A stretch of DNA of 64,000 nt, from NCBI RefSeq assembly GCF_032098525.1, contig NZ_CP134890.1, positions 1,488,001 through 1,552,000 of the forward strand, written 5' to 3'. The translations under genes were made by a program, and so were the position numbers. The notes under the pieces were generated by a model that worked only from the letters and a program-made list of their open reading frames with translations, was not told where the DNA came from and searched no databases. This document shows, piece after piece, positions 1 through 8,648 of the stretch. This DNA is from Flavobacterium sp. PMTSA4 (GTDB lineage Bacteria > Bacteroidota > Bacteroidia > Flavobacteriales > Flavobacteriaceae). Positions within the stretch are counted from its first letter, which is position 1. Every line of letters starts with the position of its first letter.

Positions 1-32
1 TAAAAACGATAAACTAACCACATTTTACCATC

Positions 33-641
33 ATGATTAACGCAATTATTTTTGATTTTGGCGATGTTTTTATCAATCTAGAGAAACAAAGATCTAAAGA
101 CGAATTTAAAAAATTAGGTCTTGATGGTCCAAATGATGATTTAATAGCTCATAATGATTTATTTGAAAAGGGAAATATTTCTGAAAGTCAATTTATTGAT
201 TGTTTTAAAAAATATATTCCAAATGCATCTGATGAAAAAATAATTGCCGCATGGAATTCATTGATTGGTGATTTTCCTCTATATCGTTTGGAGTTTTTAC
301 AAATGCTTTCTAATAAATATCAACTTTTTTTACTCACAAACACTGATTCAATACATATAAATTGTTTTGAAGAAAATGTTGGGATGTCATTTTATTCAGA
401 TTTCTATCGTTGCTTTGAAAAAGTTTATTATTCGTATGAAATGCACATGCGAAAACCTCAACAAGAAATTTTTACAACTATTATAAATAAACACAATCTT
501 AGCCCTAACCGTACGCTTTTTGTAGATGACAAAAAAGAAAACACCGATGCAGCTGCAGCTTTAGGTTTGCATGTTTGGAATTTGCAAGTTGGACAGGAAG
601 ATATTGTTGATTTATTTGAGAAAAAAGAATTTCCATTCTAA
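33..641 (+). CDS. HAD-family hydrolase (phosphatase-like)
   Basis: A 202-aa HAD-superfamily hydrolase, probably a small-molecule phosphatase of the YihX/YigB type. All four HAD motifs are visible: the nucleophile loop DFGDV (Asp8 and Asp11), motif II LTNTD near residue 101, Lys141 in RKP, and the metal-binding pair Asp165/Asp166 in FVDDKKEN. The region between motifs I and II is mostly helical-looking and fits a C1 cap. No signal peptide, so cytoplasmic. The substrate cannot be read from the sequence. The gene is co-directional with the YigZ-family gene about 50 bases downstream and may be co-transcribed with it. Confidence 0.85.
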   Translation: MINAIIFDFGDVFINLEKQRSKDEFKKLGLDGPNDDLIAHNDLFEKGNISESQFIDCFKKYIPNASDEKIIAAWNSLIGDFPLYRLEFLQMLSNKYQLFLLTNTDSIHINCFEENVGMSFYSDFYRCFEKVYYSYEMHMRKPQQEIFTTIINKHNLSPNRTLFVDDKKENTDAAAALGLHVWNLQVGQEDIVDLFEKKEFPF

Positions 642-689
642 AATCAATTAAAAATACAATATTATTGTTTTTTGTATTTTGCAATTTCT

Positions 690-1292
690 ATGGATGATAC
701 CTATAAAACAATAATCACACCTTCACCTGAAATACTTTTTAAAGAAAAAAACAGTAAGTTTTTTGGATATGCTTTTCCAGTTACTGAAGAAAATGATGTT
801 AAAAAATATTTAGAAGAATTAAAAAAACAACATCATAGTGCAAGACATTTTTGTTATGCTTATCAACTCGGAACTGAAGAAAAACAATATAGAGTTAATG
901 ATGATGGCGAACCAAACAATTCTGCTGGCATGCCAATATATGGTCAAATTCAATCATTCGATGTGACTAATATACTTATTGTAATTGTTCGCTATTTTGG
1001 TGGTGTAAAATTAGGAGTTGGAGGATTAATCTCTGCCTATAAAATTGCTGCTCAAATGTCATTAGAAGAATCTAAAATAGTAGAAAAAACAATTGATATT
1101 AATTTTAAAGTTTCTTTTGATTACAAAAACATGAACAAAGTGATGCGAGTGATTAAAGAAAAAAATTTAGATAACATTTCTCAAAAAATGAACGAAAGTT
1201 GTGAAATTATAATTTCAACTAGGAAAAAAAATGCCGAAATAATTTTCGCCATTTTTTCAAATTTATTTGAAGTATCTATTAATAAAATTTAA
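690..1292 (+). CDS. YigZ/IMPACT-family protein
   Basis: Member of the YigZ (UPF0029/IMPACT) family. The N-terminal half holds the family hallmarks: HHSARHFCYAY, then NDDGEPNNSAGMP, then VRYFGGVKLGVGGL. The C-terminal part corresponds to the small DUF1949-like ferredoxin-fold domain. The cellular role of bacterial YigZ is not settled; the eukaryotic relative IMPACT acts on Gcn2 signalling. I start the gene at ATG 690 (200 aa) rather than at TTG 672, because TTTGTATTTTGC just upstream resembles a promoter -7 region and the residues before ATG 690 are not typical of the family. The gene converges on the downstream thioesterase gene and their stop codons overlap. Confidence 0.85.
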   Translation: MDDTYKTIITPSPEILFKEKNSKFFGYAFPVTEENDVKKYLEELKKQHHSARHFCYAYQLGTEEKQYRVNDDGEPNNSAGMPIYGQIQSFDVTNILIVIVRYFGGVKLGVGGLISAYKIAAQMSLEESKIVEKTIDINFKVSFDYKNMNKVMRVIKEKNLDNISQKMNESCEIIISTRKKNAEIIFAIFSNLFEVSINKI

Positions 1293-1690
1293 ATTTGATT
1301 AAACAACTCCATAATGTGTTTTGGTGGCGAAATAGGTTTTCCTAAATTTACATCCACAAACACCAATATAAAATGTGCAGTTGTTAACAATTCATCATTT
1401 TCATTGCGAATTTCACAATCAAATTCAACCTTCACAGAACTCTGTCCTTTGAATCTAGTTATTACGGTAAGCAAATCATCATAACGAGCTGGTTTTTTAT
1501 AATTTAAATGCATGGAAACTATTGGCAACGCAATTCCACTTTCCTCTAGCTCTTTATATGAAATCCCTTTGTTTCTAAGCCATTCCACACGACCAATTTC
1601 AAAATAAGGCACATAACTTCCGTGATAAACCACTCCCATTTGGTCAGTTTCTGAATAACGAACTCTTAACTGAACTTGATGTTCTTTCAT
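1289..1690 (-). CDS. Acyl-CoA thioesterase, YbgC/FadM (4HBT hot-dog) family
   Basis: A 133-aa single hot-dog-fold thioesterase. The 4HBT signature is clear at the N terminus: RYSETDQMGVVYHGSYVPYFE, with the catalytic-type Asp16 and nearby His23, followed by the helix with IGRVEWLR. Such enzymes hydrolyse acyl-CoA thioesters; the acyl chain preferred here cannot be deduced. Cytoplasmic, no signal peptide. It is transcribed divergently from dnaA across a 185-base spacer and its 3' end overlaps the YigZ gene by four bases in convergent orientation, with no obvious terminator between. Confidence 0.85.
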   Translation of the reverse strand: MKEHQVQLRVRYSETDQMGVVYHGSYVPYFEIGRVEWLRNKGISYKELEESGIALPIVSMHLNYKKPARYDDLLTVITRFKGQSSVKVEFDCEIRNENDELLTTAHFILVFVDVNLGKPISPPKHIMELFNQI

Positions 1691-1781
1691 AATTTTTTTA
1701 CTTTAATTTTACTATTTATAAACGTTCAATACAATAATATTTTTAAAAAATCAATGCCAAATTAATTTTTTTTAACGAAAT

Positions 1782-1790
1782 TTATTCACA
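1782..1790 (+). promoter_or_regulatory. DnaA box upstream of dnaA
   Basis: TTATTCACA matches the bacterial DnaA-box consensus TTATNCACA exactly. It lies 86 bases upstream of the dnaA start in the divergent spacer between the thioesterase gene and dnaA. Position suggests autoregulation of dnaA. I found only this one box in the spacer, so it does not by itself define an origin. Confidence 0.5.
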
Positions 1791-1875
1791 TATTTGTTAC
1801 CCCGAAAAGCAATAGAAATCTACTTGATTTTTTTTGTAAAAGATAACCTAACAAATATACTATAATTAAATATTT

Positions 1876-3303
1876 ATGAGCAAAACTGCGCAATCGGTAT
1901 GGGAAAATTGTCTATCCTTCATAAAGGATAACATTCAAGAACAAGCGTATAAAACTTGGTTTGAACCGATTAAGTCAGTTGAACTTACAGACAATGCACT
2001 TTACATTCAAGTTCCTAGCAAATTTTTCTACGAATGGCTAGAAGAACACTATGTAAAATTATTGAAAGTTGCATTAACAAAAGAACTAGGTAAGAACGCA
2101 AAGTTGCTCTATAAAATCAAAATGGAAAACACTTATGGTAATAAACAACCTTTCACGGAACAGTTACCAAGTGCGCACAGAAGTCCAATAAAATCTCAAG
2201 ATGTTGATGCACCATACAAAAACATCAGTACTGAATTAAAAAATCCATTTGTAATTCCTGGAATTAGAAATTTAAAAATCGAATCTCAATTAAACCCTAA
2301 TTATAGTTTCGATAATTTCTTAGAAGGAGATTCAAATCGTTTGGCTCGTTCTGCTGGTATGGCTGTTGCAAATAAACCTGGAGGAACTTCTTTTAATCCA
2401 CTTTTAATTTTTGGAGGCGTTGGTTTAGGAAAAACGCATTTAGCGCACGCAATTGGTGTTGAAATAAAAGACAAGTATCCAGAAAAAACCGTTTTATATA
2501 TTTCTGCTGAAGTTTTCACCCAGCAATATATTGATTCAGTAAAAAAGAATAATAGAAATGATTTCATTCATTTTTATCAATTAATTGATGTATTGATTAT
2601 TGATGATGTTCAATTCCTTTCTGGAAAATCAGGAACGCAAGATGTTTTCTTCCATATTTTCAACTATTTACATCAAAATGGCAAACAAGTAATTCTAACA
2701 TCTGACAAAGCACCTGTTGACATGCAAGACATTGAACAACGTTTATTGTCTCGATTTAAATGGGGTTTGTCTGCCGAATTACATCAGCCAGACTATGAAA
2801 CAAGAATTTCAATTTTGAAAAACATCTTGTATCGTGATGGAGTTGAAATGCCTGAAGAAATTATTGAATATGTTGCTAGAAATATCAAGACAAACGTTAG
2901 AGAATTAGAAGGCGCAATTATTTCATTGATAGCTCAATCTTCTTTCAACAAAAAAGAAGTAACACTTGATTTGGCAAAAAGTATCGTTGAGAAATTTGTT
3001 AAAAACATCAAACGCGAAATTTCTATCGATTACATTCAAAAAGTTGTTTCAGATTATTTCCAGTTAGATATTGACACTTTACAATCTAAAACCAGAAAAC
3101 GCCACGTTGTACAAGCTAGACAATTAGCTATGTTTTTTGCAAAAAAATTCACTAAAGCTTCTTTGGCAAATATCGGCTCTCAAATTGGAGATAGAGATCA
3201 TGCAACTGTACTTCATGCTTGCAAAACAGTAGACAATCTTGTTTCGACTGACAAACAATTTAAAAAATTTGTAGAAGATATTCATAAAAAATTATCCTTA
3301 TAA
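1876..3303 (+). CDS. dnaA: Chromosomal replication initiator DnaA
   Basis: A full-length 475-aa DnaA, the AAA+ ATPase that binds DnaA boxes and melts the origin. Domain I (residues 1 to about 85) begins with the typical W9...C11...WFEP pattern. A polar linker follows to about residue 125. Domain III carries Walker A GGVGLGKT (180-187), Walker B LIIDDVQF (240-247) and the arginine-finger region QRLLSRFKWG. Domain IV ends with the DnaA signature RDHATVLHA (about 440-448). The start ATG lies in an AT-rich leader lacking a Shine-Dalgarno. A strong terminator follows the stop directly, so dnaA is probably transcribed alone; dnaN is not next to it, as is usual in Bacteroidetes. Confidence 0.98.
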   Translation: MSKTAQSVWENCLSFIKDNIQEQAYKTWFEPIKSVELTDNALYIQVPSKFFYEWLEEHYVKLLKVALTKELGKNAKLLYKIKMENTYGNKQPFTEQLPSAHRSPIKSQDVDAPYKNISTELKNPFVIPGIRNLKIESQLNPNYSFDNFLEGDSNRLARSAGMAVANKPGGTSFNPLLIFGGVGLGKTHLAHAIGVEIKDKYPEKTVLYISAEVFTQQYIDSVKKNNRNDFIHFYQLIDVLIIDDVQFLSGKSGTQDVFFHIFNYLHQNGKQVILTSDKAPVDMQDIEQRLLSRFKWGLSAELHQPDYETRISILKNILYRDGVEMPEEIIEYVARNIKTNVRELEGAIISLIAQSSFNKKEVTLDLAKSIVEKFVKNIKREISIDYIQKVVSDYFQLDIDTLQSKTRKRHVVQARQLAMFFAKKFTKASLANIGSQIGDRDHATVLHACKTVDNLVSTDKQFKKFVEDIHKKLSL

Positions 3304-3305
3304 CA

Positions 3306-3331
3306 GCGAGTTTTTTAACTCGCTTTTTTTT
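3306..3331 (+). terminator. Intrinsic terminator after dnaA
   Basis: Inverted repeat GCGAGT / ACTCGC with a six-base loop, followed by eight T. It starts two bases after the dnaA stop codon. Confidence 0.85.
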
Positions 3332-3345
3332 AAAATATATTTTAA

Positions 3346-3813
3346 ATGGCTGTTAAAATTTTAATGGTGTGTTTAGGGAACATTTGTCGTTCTCCATTAG
3401 CTGAAGGCCTATTGGCATCTAAACTTCCAAAAGATAAATTCATAGTTGATTCCGCAGGTACCGGAAATTATCATATTGATAAACAACCCGATTCTCGTTC
3501 AATTGCAACTGCTAAAAAAAATGGTTTAGACATAACAAATCAAAGAGGAAGACAATTTTCTACACGAGATTTTGAAGAGTTTGACTATATCTTTGCTATG
3601 GATAATTCTAACTATGATGATATAATTAGTTTAGCAAAAAATGAGCAACAGAAAGAAAAAGTTGACTTAATATTAAATCATTTATTTCCTGGTGATAATG
3701 TAGATGTTCCAGATCCATATTATGGGTTACAAAATGGATTTGATATGGTTTATGAAATGCTTGATGAAACTTGTGATATTTTAGCCAAAAAACTTATTGA
3801 AAAACATTCATGA
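3346..3813 (+). CDS. Low-molecular-weight protein-tyrosine phosphatase
   Basis: A 155-aa cytoplasmic LMW-PTP. The P-loop CLGNICRSP gives nucleophile Cys9 and Arg15, and the general acid is Asp123 in VPDPYYG, exactly the family layout. Members dephosphorylate phosphotyrosine proteins, often bacterial tyrosine kinases of capsule export, or act in arsenate reduction; no kinase, capsule or ars gene is nearby, so the partner is unknown. The stop overlaps the start of the downstream methyltransferase gene as ATGA, which suggests translational coupling. Confidence 0.93.
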   Translation: MAVKILMVCLGNICRSPLAEGLLASKLPKDKFIVDSAGTGNYHIDKQPDSRSIATAKKNGLDITNQRGRQFSTRDFEEFDYIFAMDNSNYDDIISLAKNEQQKEKVDLILNHLFPGDNVDVPDPYYGLQNGFDMVYEMLDETCDILAKKLIEKHS

Positions 3814-4523
3814 ATCCCAAAGGCAAATTATACTTAATCCCAACTACTATGGGTGAAATGAATCCTGAGGAAGTTTTACCTAGTTTAGTTTACAGAACCG
3901 TAGAATTAATTGACACCTATATCGTTGAAAACGAAAAAACGGCTCGGAAATTCATTAAATCTGTTCAACCAAAAAAAATTCAGGCAGAATTAAAAATTTC
4001 GTTATTAAACAAAAGAACTGAAGATTCTGAACTAATTGCTATGATTAAACCTTGTTTAAATGGTGAAAATATTGGTTTAATGAGTGAAGCTGGTTGTCCT
4101 GGAGTTGCTGATCCTGGAGCGGCAATAGTAAAAATTGCTCATGAAAATGGAATTCAAGTTGTACCATTAGTTGGTCCTTCATCAATTCTTTTAGCAATGA
4201 TGGCAAGCGGAATGAATGGACAAAGTTTTGCATTTAATGGTTATTTACCCATTGATAAAGGAGAAAAAAAGAATGCAATTAAGAATTTTGAAACGTTATC
4301 ATTTTCTAAAAATCAATCGCAACTTTTTATTGAAACACCTTATCGGAATAATAAATTAATCGATGATTTATTGCAGTTTCTACAACCAAACACATTGCTT
4401 TGTGTTGCTTGTGATATTACATTACCAACCGAATATATTAAGACTTTAAGAATATCTGATTGGAAAAAAACAAAGGTCGATTTACACAATCGACCTACTA
4501 TTTTTATTATTCATAAAATTTAA
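3810..4523 (+). CDS. SAM-dependent methyltransferase, RsmI-like (tetrapyrrole methylase fold)
   Basis: A 237-aa protein of the tetrapyrrole methylase/RsmI superfamily. It starts with GKLYLIPTTMG, a variant of the RsmI opening LYLVPTPIG, and contains GLMSEAGCPGVADPG (about residues 91-105) and the VPLVGPSS loop, both SAM-site landmarks. RsmI 2'-O-methylates C1402 of 16S rRNA, but this protein is shorter and divergent, and Bacteroidetes commonly carry a second rsmI-like gene of this kind, so the RNA target is uncertain. It overlaps the phosphatase gene by four bases and converges on the lysozyme-like gene with only three bases between stops. Confidence 0.85.
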   Translation: MNPKGKLYLIPTTMGEMNPEEVLPSLVYRTVELIDTYIVENEKTARKFIKSVQPKKIQAELKISLLNKRTEDSELIAMIKPCLNGENIGLMSEAGCPGVADPGAAIVKIAHENGIQVVPLVGPSSILLAMMASGMNGQSFAFNGYLPIDKGEKKNAIKNFETLSFSKNQSQLFIETPYRNNKLIDDLLQFLQPNTLLCVACDITLPTEYIKTLRISDWKKTKVDLHNRPTIFIIHKI

Positions 4524-4526
4524 TCT

Positions 4527-5159
4527 TTAAATCTTGGCATTCTTAATGGCTGGAATGTTTTTAGTTTCATATCCTGCAAATTCTTTCAAATAAGAACGAA
4601 CCGAAGTTCCATATTCGTCTTTAACTCTTCTTTCTCCATTAGATTTGAAAAACTTAATCACAGAACCTGCGCCGCCAAGATGTGCTGCTGCTAAAATCCC
4701 AGATTCGGTAATTTTTATATTAGAAATAACTTTTCCCTCATATTTATTAATATAATCTTGAAGTATAAATTTATTTCTAGAAAGCAAAGTCACAAAAGCT
4801 TTTTCTTGTAATCGTGGATTGTTTAAAAAATGTAAACTATCTGAAATTCCAATAGACTTTAAAGTTTCAGCACCAAACTGATATTTACCCATATAACCTA
4901 AAGTATTTACTTTTCGATATTTGTTTTGAGATTCTTTAAAACCTATTGCTTCTTTATAGCCAACAAAAAACTTCCCTTTGAATGGAGCATTTAAATAAGT
5001 GTAGTCTGTGTTTTTTTGAGAAGGAAAAATGTATAATGCTTCATCTGTATTATCTAAATCAAACCATTTGTCAATTTGATTATCATATGGTTTAAAACCT
5101 GAGCTAATAAAAACTACTATTAGTAGAATTGAAGTGTAAAATATACTTTTTTGTATCAT
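4527..5159 (-). CDS. Exported lysozyme-like (transglycosylase-fold) protein
   Basis: A 210-aa protein with an N-terminal hydrophobic segment (about residues 5-21) consistent with a signal peptide or anchor. The central part, AIGFKESQN followed by LGYMGKYQFG, has the layout of a lysozyme-like fold: a catalytic-type Glu76 followed by a G-Y-x-G-x-Y-Q-F stretch. It therefore probably cuts or binds peptidoglycan in the periplasm; in flavobacterial genomes such proteins are often labelled LysM/peptidoglycan-binding although I see no LysM repeat. It lies downstream of the dapF-mltG unit, which fits a cell-wall role, but has its own -7 element and leader. Confidence 0.65.
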   Translation of the reverse strand: MIQKSIFYTSILLIVVFISSGFKPYDNQIDKWFDLDNTDEALYIFPSQKNTDYTYLNAPFKGKFFVGYKEAIGFKESQNKYRKVNTLGYMGKYQFGAETLKSIGISDSLHFLNNPRLQEKAFVTLLSRNKFILQDYINKYEGKVISNIKITESGILAAAHLGGAGSVIKFFKSNGERRVKDEYGTSVRSYLKEFAGYETKNIPAIKNAKI

Positions 5160-5205
5160 TCATTGTTATTTCCAAGCGCTGTCACCATCTTGATGTTTCC
5201 GGGCG

Positions 5206-5213
5206 CAAATATA
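5206..5213 (-). promoter_or_regulatory. Promoter -7 element of the lysozyme-like gene
   Basis: Minus strand TATATTTG matches the Bacteroidetes -7 consensus TAnnTTTG. A TTG lies about 15 bases further upstream, shorter than the usual spacing, so the -33 part is weak. The leader of about 45 bases is unusually GC-rich for this genome. Confidence 0.5.
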
Positions 5214-5245
5214 CAAAATATTTTATAACAATGACTATCAGACAC

Positions 5246-6163
5246 TTAAAAGTAAAAAGCATGAAGTTTGATTCCTTGTGAACCCTTGATTTCAAACGTT
5301 GGAGCAGGAATTTTGATTGCATTAAAAACTGTAAAAATAGTCTTTAGAAAATGTGATTTTGTTTCAATTTTAGTCAAATCAACATCAAAACTGAGGTAAA
5401 ATTGTCTATATCTTTCTATTTCTGGATAAAATTCTGAATTTTCAAAGTTATCATTACCTGAAATCATACCATCTGCGCCATATCCTACTGCAATATTCAA
5501 CCATTTTGGAATAGTAGAACCTTTAAAAAAAGAATGAATATTGAAAGACAACCAATAGGTTTGTCCGTTGTAATCTTTTGGGATTTGCTCATTTAATGAA
5601 CTTCCTAAAACATCAGGTCGAAATGATGCATATTTTGTTTTGTGAAAGGAAAATTTTGGAGTTATTCTTTGTTCATTCCATAACAATTCTTGAGAAACAT
5701 ATAAGGCAGTTCCTGAAACATTTGCCAAAACATCTCCAAAAGATGCACCCCAATTAGATGAAAAACCATCGAAAACCTCAACAGTAGTTAGAAAAGCTAA
5801 CCCTAAAGTTGAACCATAAATCAATTGATTTTTTTTTGAAACCCCCGACCATTTTAAAGCATCAGCACCAAATTTACCCAAATGATACGATGAAAAAACA
5901 TGTCCAACTTTATCCATTTGAAGCCATTCATCATTATCATTAATAAAATGGAATTTTGATTTTGGATAATCCGCATACCAAAGTTGATTTAAGCCAACTA
6001 AAGTTGCAGAAGCTAAAACCGTCTCAGAAATGACTACTGCATTTCTTCTTTTTATATTTAATGAATCGGATGGTTTTAGAAAATTTTCAAAAGAATTTTG
6101 AGCCAATAAGTTTTGGAAACTGCAAAAAAACAGTAGAATAAATATCTTTTTTACTGTAATCAA
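5246..6163 (-). CDS. DUF2279 family exported protein
   Basis: A 305-aa protein with signal peptide (cleavage probably after LLAQN, about residue 23). It matches the DUF2279 (YfiM-like) layout: a hydrophobic segment VLASATLVGLNQLWY, the DKVGHVFSSYHLG stretch with a conserved-type His, and a C-terminal region rich in alternating aromatic residues (YWLSFNIHSFF, RQFYLSFDVDL) that suggests outer-membrane beta strands. Function unknown. It starts four bases after the mltG stop codon, so it is almost certainly co-transcribed with mltG. Confidence 0.7.
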   Translation of the reverse strand: MITVKKIFILLFFCSFQNLLAQNSFENFLKPSDSLNIKRRNAVVISETVLASATLVGLNQLWYADYPKSKFHFINDNDEWLQMDKVGHVFSSYHLGKFGADALKWSGVSKKNQLIYGSTLGLAFLTTVEVFDGFSSNWGASFGDVLANVSGTALYVSQELLWNEQRITPKFSFHKTKYASFRPDVLGSSLNEQIPKDYNGQTYWLSFNIHSFFKGSTIPKWLNIAVGYGADGMISGNDNFENSEFYPEIERYRQFYLSFDVDLTKIETKSHFLKTIFTVFNAIKIPAPTFEIKGSQGIKLHAFYF

Positions 6164-6166
6164 GTT

Positions 6167-7201
6167 TTATCTTTTAGTGCCCAAATTATTTAACCAAGCG
6201 CTATATTTTTTGGCATTCACTTGATGTTGCTCGTATGTTGCTGCAAATACGTGATAACCAAATTTCTCAGTACTAGCACAAAAATATAAATAATTATGCT
6301 TTTCGGCATTTAAAACAGCATCAATGGCATCAACGTCTGGCATTACAATTGGTCCAGGCGGTAAACCAGTAACCAAATAAGTATTATAGGGAGAACTTAT
6401 AAACAAATCATTATACAAAACACGTTTAATAATTTGATTAAAATCATTGTCACGCAATTTCAAAGCATAAATAACTGTTGGGTCGGCTTGCAAAGGCATT
6501 CCTTCGTTTAATCTATTCAAATAAACTCCAGCAACTGTTTTACGTTCTGATTTTTTGGCAGTTTCTTTATGAACAATTGATGCTAAAGTAATAACCTGAA
6601 CTGGAGTCAAATCAAGTAATTCTGCTTTATTTAATCGTTCTGGATTCCAGAATTTTTTATATTCTTTGAGCATTTTATCTCTGAATTTTTCTGCAGAAAT
6701 ATTCCAATATACTTGATACGTATTTGGTAAAAACATTGAAAAAACATTCTCTTTAGTAAAACCATTCTCTTTTAAGAAAACTGTATCACGAAACGTAGCT
6801 AACAATTTTGTTGTATCTGGTTCAATTTGAGCACTTAATCGTTCACATAGATTTTCTAGTCGTTCTTGATTATTGAATGCTAAATCAACAGGTACATTTC
6901 TACGCAATGTAGCAACTTGGTCAAAGGCACTCATTCCTTGTTTGAACAAAAATCGTCCTGCTTTTACATTTTCTGAATATGAACGACGATTTGCCATAAA
7001 TTCAAAACTGCTCATATTATTTACATAAGGAGCAATAATTTTTTTGACATCTTCAAAAGTGGAACCAGTTGGAATTTTTACAAAAAACTCTTTTTGGTCT
7101 AATTTAGTATTATTAGTAAAAAATTTTACATACAGAAAACCTACAACTAAAAAAGCAATTATGCTTAGAAATATTAAACTTTTCTTTAATTTACTATTCA
7201 A
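6167..7201 (-). CDS. mltG: Endolytic murein transglycosylase MltG
   Basis: A 344-aa MltG. One N-terminal transmembrane helix (about residues 9-28) anchors it in the inner membrane and the rest faces the periplasm. A LysM-like region covers about residues 38-85, and the YceG catalytic domain follows. The signature SIVHKETAKKSERKTVAGVY gives catalytic-type Glu213; GMPLQADPTVIYAL and SPYNTY...GLPPGPI are further family landmarks. MltG cuts nascent glycan strands and sets their length. It sits seven bases after the GNAT gene and four before DUF2279, inside a dapF-led operon that combines diaminopimelate supply with wall processing. Confidence 0.95.
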   Translation of the reverse strand: MNSKLKKSLIFLSIIAFLVVGFLYVKFFTNNTKLDQKEFFVKIPTGSTFEDVKKIIAPYVNNMSSFEFMANRRSYSENVKAGRFLFKQGMSAFDQVATLRRNVPVDLAFNNQERLENLCERLSAQIEPDTTKLLATFRDTVFLKENGFTKENVFSMFLPNTYQVYWNISAEKFRDKMLKEYKKFWNPERLNKAELLDLTPVQVITLASIVHKETAKKSERKTVAGVYLNRLNEGMPLQADPTVIYALKLRDNDFNQIIKRVLYNDLFISSPYNTYLVTGLPPGPIVMPDVDAIDAVLNAEKHNYLYFCASTEKFGYHVFAATYEQHQVNAKKYSAWLNNLGTKR

Positions 7202-7208
7202 AATAGAA

Positions 7209-7742
7209 CTATTTTATGTTATGTATAAGTTGAAAAAGCGCTTCGTCTTGATAAGAATTGTTAGTAAAATTCCAGTCTTTTTTTATTCCGATTTTTTCAA
7301 AACCAAATGTAGTAAAAAGTGAAATACTCGGTTGGTTTTCTGTATTAATATTTGCAAATAATTGATGTAACTGCAATTGATTAAAAGAATAACCGATTAA
7401 AAGTGATAATGCTTCTCTACCAAATCCATTGTTTCTATCGGTTTCATTTTGAATAATAATTCCAATTCCTGCTCTTTTGTTTTTTGCATCAAAATCAAAT
7501 AAATCAATCAAACCAATAGCTTCTAAAGTTTCATTTTTACAAATTGCTAATCTGAGTTGTTTGGCTTCATAAATATCTTGGTGTGCATTTTCTAAATACT
7601 GTCGAATCAAGAATTTACTGTATGGAGTTTGTGTATTGCTTACTTCCCAAATATTTTCATCATTTTCTATTGCATAGATAAACTCTAAATCTTCTGGTTC
7701 GAGTGCTCGTAAATAAATGTTATTTCCTTTTAAAGTAATCAT
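7209..7742 (-). CDS. GNAT-family N-acetyltransferase (RimJ/RimL/SpeG-like)
   Basis: A 177-aa GNAT enzyme. It opens with the RimJ/RimL-type pattern NNIYLRALEPEDLEFIY, has the acetyl-CoA pyrophosphate-loop region ETDRNNGFGREAL, and the C-terminal NQPSISLFTTFGFEKIGI typical of the subfamily. The acceptor may be a polyamine or a protein N terminus; the sequence does not decide. Cytoplasmic. Its ATG overlaps the dapF stop as ATGA, and mltG follows after seven bases, so it belongs to the dapF-mltG unit. Confidence 0.85.
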   Translation of the reverse strand: MITLKGNNIYLRALEPEDLEFIYAIENDENIWEVSNTQTPYSKFLIRQYLENAHQDIYEAKQLRLAICKNETLEAIGLIDLFDFDAKNKRAGIGIIIQNETDRNNGFGREALSLLIGYSFNQLQLHQLFANINTENQPSISLFTTFGFEKIGIKKDWNFTNNSYQDEALFQLIHNIK

Positions 7743-8521
7743 ATTTCAATAAAACCTTCAAAAACAAATGTTGCTGGTCCAATTAAATGAACATTTTTAA
7801 AACTACTATTCTCTTTTGAAAAGGAAACTTTTAATTTTCCTCCTTCAACGTCTAAATCAATTTCGTTTGAATTTGTTTTCGAAATTGCATTCATAGCAAT
7901 TGCAACTGCCGTAACACCAGTTCCACAGGAAAAAGTTTCATCCTCAACGCCACGTTCATAGGTTCTTACTGCAAAATGATTATCGCTAATTTGGTATACA
8001 AAATTGACATTGCTTCCTTCTTTTCCATATAAATTAGAATATCTAATTTTTGCACCACTATTTTTAACATCGAAATTTTTTAAATCATCTACTAAAGCAA
8101 CATGATGAGGCGAACCTGTATTTAAAAAAATATAGTCACTTTCAATTTTCACCTCATTCACATCTTTCATTTGCAGTGATACAATTTGTTTTTCATCAAT
8201 AATAGCATGATGTAAACCATCAATTGCCATGAAAGTTGTTTGATTTTTAATTAAGCCTAATTGTTTTGCAAAAGCTACAATACATCTTCCACCATTACCA
8301 CACATTGAGCTTTGATTTCCATCAGAATTATAATAAACCATTTTAAAATCGGTTTCGGCATCATTCTCTAAAAGAATCAATCCGTCGGCTCCAATTCCAA
8401 ACCTTCTGTCACAAAGTTTTTCAATCAACTTGATGTCATCTTTTGGAAAAAATAATTGACGATTATCAATCATTACAAAGTCGTTTCCTGTTCCTTGGTA
8501 TTTATAAAATTGTAGTTGCAT
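7739..8521 (-). CDS. dapF: Diaminopimelate epimerase
   Basis: A 260-aa DapF that converts LL- to meso-diaminopimelate for lysine and peptidoglycan synthesis. Both catalytic cysteines are in place: MCGNGGRC in the first domain and SCGTGV in the second. The N terminus QFYKYQGTGNDFVMIDN is typical. An in-frame GTG at 8539 would add six residues, but it coincides with the -7 element, so I start at ATG 8521. It is the first gene of an operon with the GNAT enzyme, mltG and DUF2279. Confidence 0.96.
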   Translation of the reverse strand: MQLQFYKYQGTGNDFVMIDNRQLFFPKDDIKLIEKLCDRRFGIGADGLILLENDAETDFKMVYYNSDGNQSSMCGNGGRCIVAFAKQLGLIKNQTTFMAIDGLHHAIIDEKQIVSLQMKDVNEVKIESDYIFLNTGSPHHVALVDDLKNFDVKNSGAKIRYSNLYGKEGSNVNFVYQISDNHFAVRTYERGVEDETFSCGTGVTAVAIAMNAISKTNSNEIDLDVEGGKLKVSFSKENSSFKNVHLIGPATFVFEGFIEI

Positions 8522-8538
8522 TTTTTTAAATAAGTACA

Positions 8539-8546
8539 CAAATATA
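8539..8546 (-). promoter_or_regulatory. Promoter -7 element of the dapF operon
   Basis: Minus strand TATATTTG fits TAnnTTTG. It lies 17 bases upstream of ATG 8521 and overlaps the alternative GTG at 8539, which excludes that GTG as the start. No good -33 element is visible. Confidence 0.6.
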
Positions 8547-8648
8547 GCGATTATTAAGATTAACTTAAAAATTGTTAAACGACCGTTAAAAGCTATTTTT
8601 CAATAAATAGAAAATTTTAATTTTATGATATAATTTTATAAATACTTA

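Noticed and set aside
1691..3345. Chromosome origin at dnaA
   Set aside because: Only one DnaA box, no box cluster and no dnaN; AT-richness is not informative here.
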